The notes beneath the pieces were generated by a model. The model made no database searches. It was not told the DNA's origin and saw only the letters and a program-made list of their open reading frames with translations. Positions 35,414-47,010 of a DNA stretch of 64,000 nucleotides are shown here, piece after piece. Every line of letters begins with the position of its first letter. Position 1 is the stretch's first letter. The position numbers were made by a program, and so were the translations under genes. This DNA is from Meconema thalassinum (taxonomy: Eukaryota > Arthropoda > Insecta > Orthoptera > Tettigoniidae). Location: positions 1,215,486,609 to 1,215,550,608 of the forward strand of contig OX336388.2 of assembly GCA_946902985.2 (NCBI GenBank), given 5' to 3'.

Positions 35414-36272
35414 CTATTGTACATTCTTTGTACGATTATTTTTTGGCTCTATTGAAACTATAAGGGCATCAAAAGATTGCACTCTCAACATTGCAAAATA
35501 CTGCTGGCCATGACTGAAAAATTGATGAGGCAAATTGAGACCTATATGTTCCAGAGTTTCCCCTTGAGCTTTATTGATTGTGATAAAGTATGCCAAACGA
35601 ATTGGAAAATATTGCCTCTTAAAAGAAAATGATAGTGTTTTATCGGATGGTGTTAAATCAAGTCGAAGGATTAGACCTCTCTGCCTAATTTTAACTGCAC
35701 TTATTATTTCCAAATCCAAGCAATATGGTTTCATTTAGGAACCCTTGGGAAACGTTCAGATTTCTAAGCAGCATAACTATGGGTCAAGCATTTGGAGTAT
35801 GTGGAGGCAAGTCATTTAGTTCCAAGCAATTCAAGAACTCTGAGGAGTCTAATACAACTGGCCGCAAACCGTCGCTTATAATTTTGGAATATAACGAAGA
35901 AATGCGATGATGTGCAATTCCATACATTTTAAAACAATGTGAACCGTACGCATGTGGCACAGTAACATTGGCATCAAATGAAACAAAGGACATAGCATTG
36001 TACTGCCGATTATTCTCTCCGAAATTCCTTGAGATATCATCTCCAAAGAAAAATAATTGTTGCAGCCTGTCAAATATTTTATATTTAGTCAGATCGATTT
36101 TACCATTACAACAGCAAAGATCAAAGTAACCAAGTGTAGATTTCTCGCAAGAGAAATACAGTGCAGAACAATGTTTACATTTGTTCGTCAAGGACCCCAC
36201 ATTGTAACGGCATAGTGTCTGTAATTGTTTCTGAAATGCCATATTTATATTGGATTTTAAAAGTGGTTTCAT
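35414..36272 (-). pseudogene. Helitron replicase/helicase remnant, copy 1
   Basis: Upstream on the minus strand (36272-35784) lies the Helitron N-terminal region: CKHCSALYFSCEKS with zinc-type cysteines, NRQYNAMSFVSFDANVTVPH and HRISSLYSK. It jumps directly to SSEFLNCLELNDLPPH and then, after stops, to the Pif1-type helicase end FPIRLAYFITINKAQGETLE and HGQQYFAMLRVQSFDALIV (35734-35414). The HUH endonuclease and helicase motifs I-IV are deleted. Confidence 0.82.
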
Positions 36273-37430
36273 ATTTTTCTCCGATTTCCCACTTTTTTGC
36301 GGCCAATGTTCTATTTCATCAAATGGGTTTATTTATAGCAGCATTTCTCCCCAAATTAATGTCATATTAAATAACACTAAAGTGGCCTGCATCAACACAG
36401 CTGCCAAATATTAAATGGCAAATAATAACTTTCTTCCATTGCCAAAATCAACAGCGTGGTTAGACTCATTGTTATGTACTCTAAACAAATAATCGATAAA
36501 CAATAATATTCACTTATACAATGGAGTTCAGAGACTTCCATTCTCAAGTTGGTTGCTGATGAGAATGCGATGAGACTTATCGCCAATAATAAAATCCTTG
36601 CAATTTTTGCAATTTGCTTGCAAACGCAACTCAGGATGACGATCTTCATTTTGAAATAAACAGAATGAAACTGCTCTAAATAATCAATTTCCATCACCTG
36701 TTGAAAGTACAATACTTTGCATTTCCAGGACAGTAAATTATGCAAGGGAGCATAGAATCACTTCGCCAACTACTGGAATGAGCATAGACTCACTTCGCCA
36801 GCCACCGTAAAGATCTACCCACAATGCGCTGTCGGTAGACGGTAGTGGGCAGACGGTAGACGGCAGATGAAGTCAGAAGTCAGTAGTTCACAACATAGCC
36901 ACCCACAATGCGCAGTCGTTAAACTGCTAGGAGTAAATAATAATTTGACTTTCATTTATTCCTTGAGAAGGTTGTCATTGTCGACAACCTAACCTAAAAT
37001 TTGCAAGGATGCATGACTTGGAGCGGTACGGTTTATTTTAATTGCTGCTAACTGGTACAGCATTGTTAAAATTGAGGAAAAATACTCGTACATCCAGTAT
37101 CCCCTCTTGTAAATAATTAATAACAAATCCAACTCTGAATTAGGCCTACTGTTTTTTGAACAGAATTGTTTTTGTGTAGCTGGTCATTTTTGATTGAACG
37201 CCCGAGGGCACCCAACACGTTCAATCTATTACTACACCATTTCCTAATTTATTTTTCATCATTACAAAAAGTATTTTGGCTAATTTCAGTACCGGTAGGC
37301 CCTACTTTAGAAAATGTTTTCGCACGATGAGCTCTCATTCAGCGTTACCTACCACTGCATTACATCTATCTATCTTCTTCTATACAGTATATATAAAGCA
37401 CAAAGTTTGTCTGTCTGTTTGTCTGTTATG

Positions 37431-37834
37431 TATACAAATCCACACCGTTTCACCGATCTGAACCAAAATTGGTATACTTACCCTTAGGAACCCTGCGGGT
37501 AACCCTGTCAACTTTAAATTTCGGACAGACCACCCCATTCCCTGCATTTAGGCCCTTTTGCTAAAATCCACACCGTTTCACCGATCTGAACCAAAATTTG
37601 TATACTCTTAGGAACCCTGCGGGTAACCCTGTCAACTTTAAATTTCGGGCAGACCACCCCGTTCCCTGCATTTAGGCCCTTTTGCTAAAATCTACACCGT
37701 TTCACCGATCTGAACCAAAATTTGTATACTTATCCTTTAGAACCTTGCGGGTAACACTGTCCACTTAAAAGTTCGGACAGACCACCCCATTTCCTGCATT
37801 TAGGCCCTTTGGTCCAAATCTACACCGTTTCACC
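37431..37834. repeat. ~125-bp minisatellite, left part
   Basis: About three units start near 37441, 37569, 37693 and 37821 (spacing 124-128 bp). The core is caccgtttcaccgatctgaa, then accctgcgggtaacactgtc, cggacagaccaccccattcc and ctgcatttaggccctttgg. The array is cut by the hAT element at 37835. Confidence 0.92.
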
Positions 37835-38633
37835 CAGGGGCGCACCCAGACTTTTGGTTTGGAGGGGCTTTCCTCAATAACATGATTTCAGCTATGGAAA
37901 GTGAATGTGTCCATTATTAGTCTTGTATGTAAATATGTATATATGAGACCATATGCATAAAAAGATATTCTATAAGATCAAACATACTGTAGAATGCTCT
38001 GTTAAAACCAATACAAAAGATGCTATTAGACTGGAGATTATTTAATCAAAATGTGCATTGGTTTTATACAAATTTTAGTTACAGTACCATTGAGCTAAGG
38101 TTATGCAAGTAATAAAAAGGAACAGCATGATTTTTATCAAGAATTAACTTTTGATCACGATCAGAGTGATAACGACTGGATTGCTCTGCTCACTATTATA
38201 ACTATATATCCAGCTACCAGGATCGTCAGATTGATGTGTAACATCAATTATCTGCAATCATTTACTAAGTTTTGAGTTGTTTATACCAAGAACTAGTACG
38301 GTATAGGTTTTAGGAAATTATCAATAACATTTTGATTTTGAATACGTAAATTTAATTGGAACTAAAAATTACATTTTAAAAGTTACGAGATGTAATTGTA
38401 TACCATAGTGTTATGGATTGTAACAAATATTTTATGTACTGAACGAGAAAATATATAAGTTATTTAAATTTTCCTTAATAACTAACATTATAATAAAAAA
38501 CTTGAACATTTCTAGAATTTCAAGTTGAATTTAATTACACAGACTGAATGCAAGTTTAAACAGATAGTTGAATACAAATCATGTATTAATGAATTAACAT
38601 TAACATTGTTTGAATAAAGTGGAAACTCAAATT

Positions 38634-41099
38634 TCACAGAACAAAATCCAGCCGCCTAGCAGATTTTTTCAAAACGGAAACTACCTCTGTACTGGTGACT
38701 TCAATTTCTCGGTGAATATTCAGTGCTGCTAGTCCAGTCAGCCTGTCTGCACCCATGGTATTCCTAAGATATGTTTTCAGCCGACGTAGTGTAGAAAATG
38801 ACCTCTCAGCAGTGCTTGTAGTCACAGGGATGGTACACAAAATTCTCAACAATGTGTGGATATTAGGAAACAAGTCCTTGTCACATAGATTCAACACATC
38901 GATTGCGTTTTTAGGGATATTAGCGTAGGTCTTGAAGCTCTTGTGCCACAGTTCAAACTCAGCCATAAGCAGGCCTTTGTTGTTTCCTCCACTTTCAATG
39001 ATGTCATTCTTATAAAAATTACACAGCTGTAAGAAATCAGGTTGCATTTTTTCTTGGAAGGTTTCTTTATGTGTATGTGATGCATTGGCTGATGGCAGTA
39101 AGCACTCAGAACTCTTTAATAAGTCTTTATGCTTGATGAATCGAGATTCCAATGAAATAATGAAAGAGTCAATCCAAGGGATGAAAACAGATCTTTTATA
39201 GTATAATTCTGGAGTTTCTGCCGGTATGTTGCTTCTGTTCAGTTGTCTTCCACGAGGCATCGAAATTATTGAACCGCAGTTATTAGCAATTTTGGTAGCT
39301 TCTTCAAACAACGAGTGAAATTCTTGATCTGCATTTTTTCTTAGAGATTTTAAGCTTTCAATCACAGTTTCAGCGTGAGTAATTGCAGATGATAAATCTA
39401 AATCAGTTCCCTGAAGCTTTTTGCTTAGGTTTACTGTGTAACCAAGCAGTTTTTCTGATGCCATGAGAGAAATTATAAATTCACCCTGACTTAAGGAGTT
39501 TAGTAGTATTAGAGCTCCTGAAGAAGATTCCCTATCATTCCAGTTTTTAATCTCCTCTAACGCTACTTCAAGAGGTTGCAGCAGTTCTTTCATAACAAAA
39601 ATAGCATCGTGCCTTTGTACCCATCTCGTTGGACAAAGCTGCAGGAGTTTTTTCTTGTTGGTTTCAAGATTTACCTCAGATTCAATGCACTGTTTTAAAA
39701 CTGCTTGTCTTTTAGGAGTGTTAAAAAAATCCCACAACTTCTCCACTATTCCAAAGCAGTTCCTGATTGATACAACCTCAGACGCGGTCGACAATGCCAG
39801 GTTAAGGCTATGAGAAGCGCAATGCACGTATATTGCTGTGGGGTGAGCTTCTTGGATGCACGCTTGAGCCCCTTTAAACTTTGCACTCATGGCAGTCGCC
39901 CCATCGTACCCCTGGCCACGTAGGTTATTTATGTCTATATTACTGTCTTCAAGACCTTTAATCAATGTTTTTGCCAATACGCTACCCGTAGTAGAGGTTA
40001 GAGGCATGAACTTCAAAAATTGCTCACATATTTCATAACCATTTAAAGTATTTGGGGTTACATAACGTAAACACAAAGAAAACTGTTCAACAGTTGAAAT
40101 ATCAGATGTTTTATCTGCGAGAACACTAAAAAACTTAGCTTCTTTTACTTTACTTGCTATTTTTTCAGTTATTATTTGGTTACAAGCATCGATGACTTGA
40201 TTTTGAAAATTCCAACTTATATAGGTCGCATTTTTGCCACATGACCCAAAGTGATCTTTCAAATTGTTGTCACCTGCTTCAATTCTAGCTCTGAGCAAAG
40301 CTCTTAAGTTCCCCTCATTTTCAAATGGTTTGCTGTCGATTTGAAACTGAGCATAATCTCTATGGCCCCTAAGGGCGATATTTTGCCTGTCACACAAAAT
40401 AACAGTTTCTATTATTGGAATTATTCTTTTCACATTATTTTGGGCTTGGACGTCTTTTCCTTTATCAAGAGATTTGTCAATCGGTTTCATTCGGCAGTCC
40501 ATAACTCTTTTAAAGTCAGCTGCGCTTACACATGAGTCTTTATGATACTGCGAGTTTGCATGTTTTTCAAACTTTTCTAGTGCTTTTTTCCAGTTACAAA
40601 AACCTTCTTCAACAAGTTGTCCAGTATGTTGAGCGTTACTCCTACCTACTTCTTTTTTTGAAAAAAGCATACAATGGACACAGTATGCAGAGTCTTCAAT
40701 TCCAGAATACGAAAGCCAGGTATATTTCTTTAGCCATGGAAACGAAAATTTTCGTTGTTGGTTCCCATGCGATCTAAAAGGAAAGTTAAAGTTGCTCTGA
40801 GGAACCCATCTGTCATTCAAAACTTTGAACTTTTCATTGTCCGTCAACACTTTGTTTTTAAATAAACCATTGTCCAAATCCATGTTATGTTTACTTACAA
40901 CGGCCTTAGGCCTGCTCACATTTGCCTCTGAGCTCTCCTCTGACGAACAACTTGGCTGTTTTTCTATGCTTGCAGTCCTCGTTAACAGTTCCTTACTCGT
41001 TGAAGGATCGCCACATTCACTAACACTAACCGCATCATATTTATTGATTTTTAACGGTTTAAAATAGTTTTGGATGTTTGACTTTCTTTTGTCTCCCAT
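38634..41099 (-). CDS. hAT transposase (ZMYM1/THAP0-like), intact frame
   Basis: The 821-residue frame is undisturbed. I start it at the ATG at 41099 (MGDKRKSNIQNYFKP). A further in-frame ATG exists at 41135. A TTF-type zinc finger lies near residues 100-200 (FPWLKKYTW, YCVHCMLFSK, FEKHANSQYH). The DUF4371/RNase-H-like core follows, with KFFSVLADKTSDISTVEQFS (first Asp) and RGQGYDGATAMSAKFKGAQA (second Asp). CPTRWVQRHDAI leads to the C-terminal hAT dimerisation region with IPVTTSTAERSFSTLRRLKT. This family moves DNA by cut and paste in the nucleus. Length and completeness match autonomous members. Activity is inferred only from the open frame and intact ends. Confidence 0.9.
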   Translation of the reverse strand: MGDKRKSNIQNYFKPLKINKYDAVSVSECGDPSTSKELLTRTASIEKQPSCSSEESSEANVSRPKAVVSKHNMDLDNGLFKNKVLTDNEKFKVLNDRWVPQSNFNFPFRSHGNQQRKFSFPWLKKYTWLSYSGIEDSAYCVHCMLFSKKEVGRSNAQHTGQLVEEGFCNWKKALEKFEKHANSQYHKDSCVSAADFKRVMDCRMKPIDKSLDKGKDVQAQNNVKRIIPIIETVILCDRQNIALRGHRDYAQFQIDSKPFENEGNLRALLRARIEAGDNNLKDHFGSCGKNATYISWNFQNQVIDACNQIITEKIASKVKEAKFFSVLADKTSDISTVEQFSLCLRYVTPNTLNGYEICEQFLKFMPLTSTTGSVLAKTLIKGLEDSNIDINNLRGQGYDGATAMSAKFKGAQACIQEAHPTAIYVHCASHSLNLALSTASEVVSIRNCFGIVEKLWDFFNTPKRQAVLKQCIESEVNLETNKKKLLQLCPTRWVQRHDAIFVMKELLQPLEVALEEIKNWNDRESSSGALILLNSLSQGEFIISLMASEKLLGYTVNLSKKLQGTDLDLSSAITHAETVIESLKSLRKNADQEFHSLFEEATKIANNCGSIISMPRGRQLNRSNIPAETPELYYKRSVFIPWIDSFIISLESRFIKHKDLLKSSECLLPSANASHTHKETFQEKMQPDFLQLCNFYKNDIIESGGNNKGLLMAEFELWHKSFKTYANIPKNAIDVLNLCDKDLFPNIHTLLRILCTIPVTTSTAERSFSTLRRLKTYLRNTMGADRLTGLAALNIHREIEVTSTEVVSVLKKSARRLDFVL

Positions 41100-41329
41100 T
41101 ACGACTAGTCCAATTGGACACATTACGAACACCAATAGCCAATAGAAAATACAAACACAATAACAATCATCGAATCAACTTTTACAAACACCACTACTGA
41201 CTTGACGCCTGACACAGAGCACAGCACAATACCTTGGGGAGAGAAATTTTCACCGCTGTCCCACGCGCATCTTGCTCCGAGCATAGTTACGACAACTGAC
41301 GGAAATATCCGATCGTGTTGTGTTTACAA

Positions 41330-41400
41330 TATATATTACTAGCGGACCCGTGCGAGAAATCTCGCATGTTCATAAACCACACTTTTCCCAATAGGTTTTG
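41330..41400. repeat. Dispersed-repeat start inside the hAT 5' region
   Basis: The motif tactagcggacccgtgcgag is followed by aaatctcgcatg. It resembles the end of a common insect dispersed repeat. Its extent toward 42000 is unclear. Confidence 0.35.
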
Positions 41401-42065
41401 CAAATCGAACACTTCTTACAAAAATTGATATTTAAGAAATTTAGAATGCAATTTGTCACTGATTGAGTGTGCTGTAACACTCATTGGTTATTCGATATTT
41501 ATGAAACCATACTATTTGTGTACTTATTCCTTTGATTTAGGCAACTGTTTCTGAAATCCATGCAAAATTATAAAGCAAAGACCTCAATGTTAAAATGACA
41601 TGAAACGGGTGTCACAGCGACCATAATGTGAAGTAAACAGCAATTATGGAGCGTATTTTCATACATCAACAGTAGCTGCAAATCGCACACTTCGTACATT
41701 TTTTAAAGAAATTATTGATATTTATGGAATTAGAGTGCAATTCGTCATTGCTAATGTCTATTCTCTTTCATTTGAATGCTCATTTTCACAATCGGTCGCC
41801 TGTGAGCGCTGCAGGAGGGATATATACTAGGCCTACTGAAATAATATAGGCCTATATATGATTATCACTCAAGTGTTGCTTAAATATAGGCCTAACATAA
41901 TTCTATTTTAAACAGTAGAAAATCGCAAAATGTTCCAACACTAAACATTCTGGAACCCGTTATGCAATCAATTTTCTTGAAAGATATCATAAATGTTTTT
42001 AAAGTGTTCCCAGGTTTGGGGGGGGGGGCTTAAGCCCCCAAAGCCCCCCCCTGGGTGCGCCCCTG

Positions 42066-43975
42066 TTCACCGATCAGAACCAAAATTCGTATTCCTACCC
42101 TTTGGTACCCTGCGAGTAACACTGTCTGCTTGAAATTGCGGACAGACCACTCCATTCCCTGCATTTAAGCCCTTTGGCCCAAATCTACACCGTTTCACCG
42201 ATCTCAACCAAAATATGTATATTTACCCTTTGGAACACTGGGACTAACACTGTCTGCTTGAAATTGCGGAGAGGCTACTCCATCCCCTGCATTTAGGCCC
42301 TTTGGCACAAATATACACCATTTCACCGATCTGAACCAAAATTTTTATACCTACCCTTTGGAACCCTGCGAGTAACACTGTCTACTTAAAATTTCGGACC
42401 GACCACCCCACTCCCTGCATTTAGGCCCTTTGGCACAAATCTACACTGTTTCACCGATCTGAACCACAATTTGTGTACTTACCCTTTGGAACCCTGCGGG
42501 TAACCCTGTCCACTTGAAATTTTGGACAGACCACCCCATGCCCTGCATTTAGGCCTTTTTTCACAAATCTACACCGTTTCACCGATCTGAACCAAAATTT
42601 GGGTAATTACCCTTTGGAACCCTGCGAGTAACACTGTCCACTTACATTTTCGGACAGACCACCCCATTCCCTGTATTTTGGCCCTTTGGTCCAAATCTAC
42701 ACCGTTTCACCGATCAGAATCAAAATTCGTATTCTTACCTTTTGGTACCCTGGGAGTAACACTGTCTGCTTGAAATTGCGGACAGATCACTCCATTCTCT
42801 GCATTTATGCCCGTTGGCCCAAATCTACACCGTTTCACCAATCTCAACCAAAATTTGTATATTTACCCTTTGGAACACTGCGACTAACACTGTCTGCTTG
42901 AAATTGCGGAGAGGCCACTCCAACCCCTGCATTTAGACCGTTTGGCACAAATCCACACCGTTTCACCGATCTGACCCAAATTTTATATACTTACCCTTTG
43001 GAACCCGACAAGTAACACTGTTCACTTTAAATTTCGGACAGACCACTCCATTCTCCGGATTTAGGCCCTTTGGCACAAATCTACATCGTTCACCGATCTA
43101 AAACAAAACATGTATAGGCCTACTTACCCTTTGGAACCCGATGAGTAACACTGTCCACTTGAAATTTCGGACAGACCACTCCATTCCCTGCATTTAGGCC
43201 CTTTGGCACATATCTACATCGTTTCACCGATCTCAACCTAAATTTGTATACTTACCCTTTGGAACCCGATGAGTAACACTGTCCACTTAAAACTTTGGAC
43301 AGACCACTCCATTCCCTGCATTTAGGCCCTTTGGCAAAAATCTACCATGTTTCACCGATCTGAACCAAATTTTATCTACTTACCCTTTGGAAACCGACGT
43401 GTAACACTGTCTAAATGAAATTTCGGATATACCATTCCATTTACTGCATTTAGGCTCTTTAGCAAAAATCAACATACATTCACCCATCTCAACCAATCTT
43501 TATGTAAGTTACTTACCCTTTGGAACCCGACGAGTAACACTGTTTGCTTGAACGTTCCGACAGAGCACTCCATTCCCTGTATTTAGACCCTTTGGCACAA
43601 ATCTATATCGTTTCACCAATCTGGACCAAACTTTGTATACTTACTCTTTGGAACCCAACGAGTATCACTGTCTACTTTAAATTTCGGACAGACCACCCCT
43701 TTCCCTGCATTTAGGCCCTTTGGGCCAATCTACACCGTTTTACTGATCTGAACCAAATTGTTTATAATTACCCTTTGGAACCCGACGAGTAGCACTGTCG
43801 ACATGAAATTTCGGACAGACCAATCTATTCCCTACATTTAGGCCCTTTGGCTCAAATCTACATGGTTTCACCGATCTGAACCAAATTTTACACACTTACC
43901 CTTTTGGAACCCGATGAGTAACACTGTCCACTTGAAATTTCTGACATACCACTCCATTCCCTGCATTTAGCTCAG
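42066..43975. repeat. ~125-bp minisatellite, right part
   Basis: About 15 further units of the same repeat continue directly after the hAT element, starting with ttcaccgatcagaacc. Divergence between units increases to the right. Units are contiguous with no spacers. Confidence 0.92.
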
Positions 43976-43976
43976 G

Positions 43977-44420
43977 AATCCCTCGGGGTTGCCAAGCTTC
44001 CTGACTCACCAGCCATGAGCCCTTGAGGGTGTACCAGAAGTGGTGGGGCTACACACACCCTGCCTCTTTGAGGGCCTTGAGCAGAAGACAGGAGATATTA
44101 TGAAAAGGAAAAGAAGGCAGACCCCTCGAAGAATGAGGGCATCAGGAAAGATGAGACAACGGCCAATTAAGGCGGGAAATTGAAAGACTCCCTAGCCCTC
44201 GGATACCCTAATACAGTCGGGGTCGGAAGAGAACAAGAGTTGACAAAGGGAGGCTGACAGGAAAAAGAACTGAAAGGAGCCCAGCACCAGGAAGTAGAAG
44301 CGATGCCAGACTCAGCTGGGGTCCCGTGGTCGCCAACCCACGTCCCACAAGTTGTGAGACCCTTGGGGGGGGGGTCAGTTGTGAGAATTACTTGCTGATT
44401 CGTCGCGATGTGACATGAGA
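43977..44420. repeat. Unclassified dispersed repeat
   Basis: Contains ctcggggttgccaagcttcc, gcgggaaattgaaagactcc, ctaatacagtcggggtcgg and cgtcccacaagttgtgagac. It is more GC-rich than its surroundings. I recall similar sequence from orthopteran repeats but cannot name the family. It follows the minisatellite directly. Confidence 0.4.
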
Positions 44421-44799
44421 GGATTTTCCAGAGCCCGCCGTGTTATCTGCTGTCTATGCTGATGCCAGCACAGGGCCGTTGCTCAAGCCACTGTGGTGTT
44501 GCGAAAGAGTGAGTGATTCACCAGCCAATCTAAATACTGCGGTTAACCCCAAACGTGTGTCATAATATTTCGTCATCATCTGCGATCATCTCAGGTTCGT
44601 GCAACTTGGACCCATATTCTTTGCCGAGCAGAACGCCATAAGGTCTTTCACTAGACGCATCGAGTACAGGCCTAAGCCAGAAAATAAGGTTGAGACTTTG
44701 GAAGACATCGAAGCTAGACATCTGAATTAGGTACCGGTACCTATATCAGTTTTAAAATTACACCATGTTCGTTTAGTAGTCATTTTTTCATTACCTTAT

Positions 44800-45175
44800 T
44801 ATTATCATCTTATGTGCATATGACCTAGATGTTACGCGCATCATACCACTAATCACCGCCACATAAAGTCTTTCTCGACTGTGATTTTTAAAATAGTTAT
44901 TTTTATTACAGTACATTGTGTACATTATTAGTTGAATTGTCAATTCAATACTGGTAGTAGTTTCCCATCATCCTCATCATAAGGGCAAATGACCTAGATG
45001 TTACGCCCATTACACCATTGATCACCACACACAATAAGTCTTCCTCGCCTGTGAATTTTGAAATATGCATTTCTATTACGGTAGTTTGTAAGTTTGACGT
45101 GTCACTTCAACAGTAGTTTTCATTATCATCCTTATCAGAAGGGCAAATGATCTAGATATAACGCCCTCATTGTCT
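44800..45175. repeat. ~165-bp tandem repeat, about 2.3 units
   Basis: The block tatgacctagatgttacgc recurs near 44819, 44990 and 45148. A (c)atcaccrccacataaagtct block follows the first two. Confidence 0.7.
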
Positions 45176-45764
45176 TTGTGGGTAAATTACCTAGATTTTT
45201 AAGTCCATTATATTTCTTAGGATACTTTGAGACATTATCATCATTCCACCGGGCGAAGCCGGGTACTAATGCTAGTTTGCTATAAAGGAAAACATTATAA
45301 TCAATGAACAGTTTCCTTTTAGATACTTGGGCTCACTCATGTCATACATCCAACGGAATTCCCTCACTAGATCAATTAATATATCTTCTATCCCAGTCAT
45401 CATATTTTTATGTACTGTAATTATGCGAAGAATATACCGCGAATACAACTAGTCAACTACACAGCTGATGACGACAAAGTGACGCCATCTTGTGAGCTTT
45501 TCTCATTGGCTCTCAAATATGCAGTTGGCTGTCAAAGATAAAATTGGCGACAGCCGACTACACGCTGTCGATTGTCAACTATCTACTACCGACAAGCAAC
45601 TCCACATTGTGAATGACGCCATAAGAGAGCACGGGTCAGCCTTCAACTACAGTCTGCCGTCTGCCCACTACCGTCTGCCGACAGCGCATTGTGGGTAGAG
45701 CTTAATGGAGGGAGTTTAAGAATTATATGTTCAGTGCTTGTCAAAGATCGTATTAACACAGGGA

Positions 45765-46140
45765 AGCCCACTCTTAAGGCTACATTCTGAGCTATCGCCC
45801 CGGATTCCAGGTTCGATCCCTGCTCTGACAAGAAATTTAATTCTGGTCTGAGGGCTGGAACGGAGCGCACTCTTGAGGCAAAACTAAGAAGAGCAAAGTT
45901 TGATTCCCATCTCAACAATCCTGGATGTGGTTTTCGAGGTTTCCCACTTCCACTCCAGGCAAATACCGGGATAGTTCCTAACTTAAAGCCTCGGTCGTCA
46001 CTCCCCATTCTTCTCATTAATTACAAATGCACACATCAACACAGCCATCACATTAACACAGTTTATCAAAGAAAATTTTACACTCACACACCAAAGTAGA
46101 CGGGGCTGAGTGACCACGATGTCTGAGTCCATCAAATGAT
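45765..46140 (+). mobile_element. tRNA-like SINE within Helitron copy 1
   Basis: It has a B-box-like GGTTCGATCCC near 45811, then gatgtggttttcgaggtttc and a tail with cggggctgagtgaccacgatg. The same repeat sits at the same place in Helitron copy 2 (47600-47975), so it was present before the copies diverged. Confidence 0.65.
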
Positions 46141-46399
46141 TTGGGTATGTTCGCCAATTTTCTCTCATGGCGAAAGCGATTGTGGCCACTTTTATTTAAT
46201 AATTTAAAAGCATACTAGTTGAAACCCGTCAAAACATGACGGACAATGGAAAAAATATTTACTGAAGAAGCTTCTTATATAAGTTACATTTTTTGTACGA
46301 ATCCTTCTTAGCACTATTGCAACTTTAAGGGCGTCAAAAGTTAGCACTCTCAACATTGCAACATAATGCTAGTCATGACTGAAAACGTGATGAGGTAAA

Positions 46400-47010
46400 T
46401 AGCCCAATACGTTTTAGAGTTTTTCCTTGAGCTTTATTGATTGTGATAAGGTATGCCGAGCGAATAGGAAATTGTTGCCTATTAAAAGACAATGTACTGT
46501 ACCTGCAAGTGTTTTATCGGAAGGTGTTAAATTAAGTCGTAAGATTTGTGCTCTCTGGCTAATATTACTGCACCTATTATATCCGAATCCAAGCATTTTT
46601 TACATATTTCTTACAATTAATATGTTTCCATATAGGAGTTCTTGGGAAACGTTCAGATTTCTAAGGAGCATAACTATGGCTCAAACGTTCGGAGTATGTG
46701 GAGGCGAATCCCTTAATTCCAAGAAATTGAAGAATTCTATAGTAGGGAAATAAAGTAGCTGGCTTTCATCTTCAGTATCTAATCTGTTAACGCTGATGTA
46801 TGTGTTTGAACTACTGTATATAAGTTCAATGACTTTTAAATTAATATCTTTACATTCTTGCAGACTGTCAAATATTTTATTTTCCAGCAGATCAATTTCA
46901 CCCTCACAACAGTAAAGACCAAAGTAACCATGCCTAGATATTACGCAAGAGAAATGCAATGTAGAACATTGTTTATATTTGATCGTCAAGGTCCTTACAC
47001 TGTACTGCAT
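46400..47010 (-). pseudogene. Helitron helicase remnant, copy 2
   Basis: The frame 47010-46681 joins a piece of N-terminal region (LTIKYKQCSTLHFSC, HGYFGLYCCEGEIDL) to the helicase stretch CKDINLKVIELIYSSSNTYI and DTEDESQLLYFP through LPPH-like SPPHTPNV. The final helicase part near 46600-46400 is frameshifted (ILRLNLTPSDKTL). The deletion junction differs from copy 1: more helicase is kept here and less N-terminal region. Confidence 0.75.

Larger units (their letters stand above)
37835..42065 (-). mobile_element. Apparently complete hAT transposon (4231 bp)
   Basis: The terminal repeats are CAGGGGCGCACCCAG on the left and CTGGGTGCGCCCCTG on the right. The hexamer TTCACC flanks both sides (37829-37834, 42066-42071). 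Only six bases match, where hAT usually gives eight. It carries one long intact transposase frame on the minus strand. It inserted in the minisatellite. Confidence 0.88.
37373..45275 (+). mobile_element. Helitron/HINE-like element with internal minisatellite
   Basis: It starts near TCTTCTATACAGTATATATA followed by gtctgtctgtttgtctgt. It ends with an imperfect hairpin, CCGGGCGAAGCCGGG (45249-45263), nine bases and CTAG at 45272-45275. A GC hairpin followed by CTRR is the Helitron 3' signature, and internal tandem repeats are typical of Helentron-associated (DINE/HINE) elements. No Rep/helicase is present. The CTAG is followed by T. Confidence 0.65.
36811..45702. mobile_element. 8.9-kb TIR element with TAA target duplication
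   Basis: The left end is AGATCTACCCACAATGCGCT and the right end, reverse-complemented, AGCTCTACCCACAATGCGCT. Inverted similarity continues about 50 bp through tgtcggnagacggtagtgg. TAA flanks it (36808-36810, 45703-45705). Copy 2 of the Helitron has the empty site (caccctaatgg, TAA at 47537-47539), which proves the boundaries. A subterminal copy of cccacaatgcgcagtcg occurs at about 36902. The 3-bp TAA fits PIF/Harbinger, but no such transposase is seen. Most of its length is later insertions. Confidence 0.85.
35373..46214 (-). mobile_element. Helitron derivative, copy 1 (interrupted by an 8.9-kb element)
   Basis: The Helitron reads 5' to 3' on the minus strand, from about 46214 to a CTAG at 35373-35376. 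Its own length is about 1.95 kb, in two parts, 46214-45703 and 36810-35373. It aligns in order with copy 2 (46215-48065). Remnants of the Helitron N-terminal region and the helicase C-terminus remain. The Rep (HUH) and most of the helicase are deleted, and the 3' hairpin present in copy 2 is lost here. It is non-autonomous. Confidence 0.8.

Noticed and set aside
37431..43975. CRISPR-like regular repeat array
   Set aside because: Units are ~125 bp and contiguous without unique spacers, in eukaryotic DNA. It is a minisatellite.
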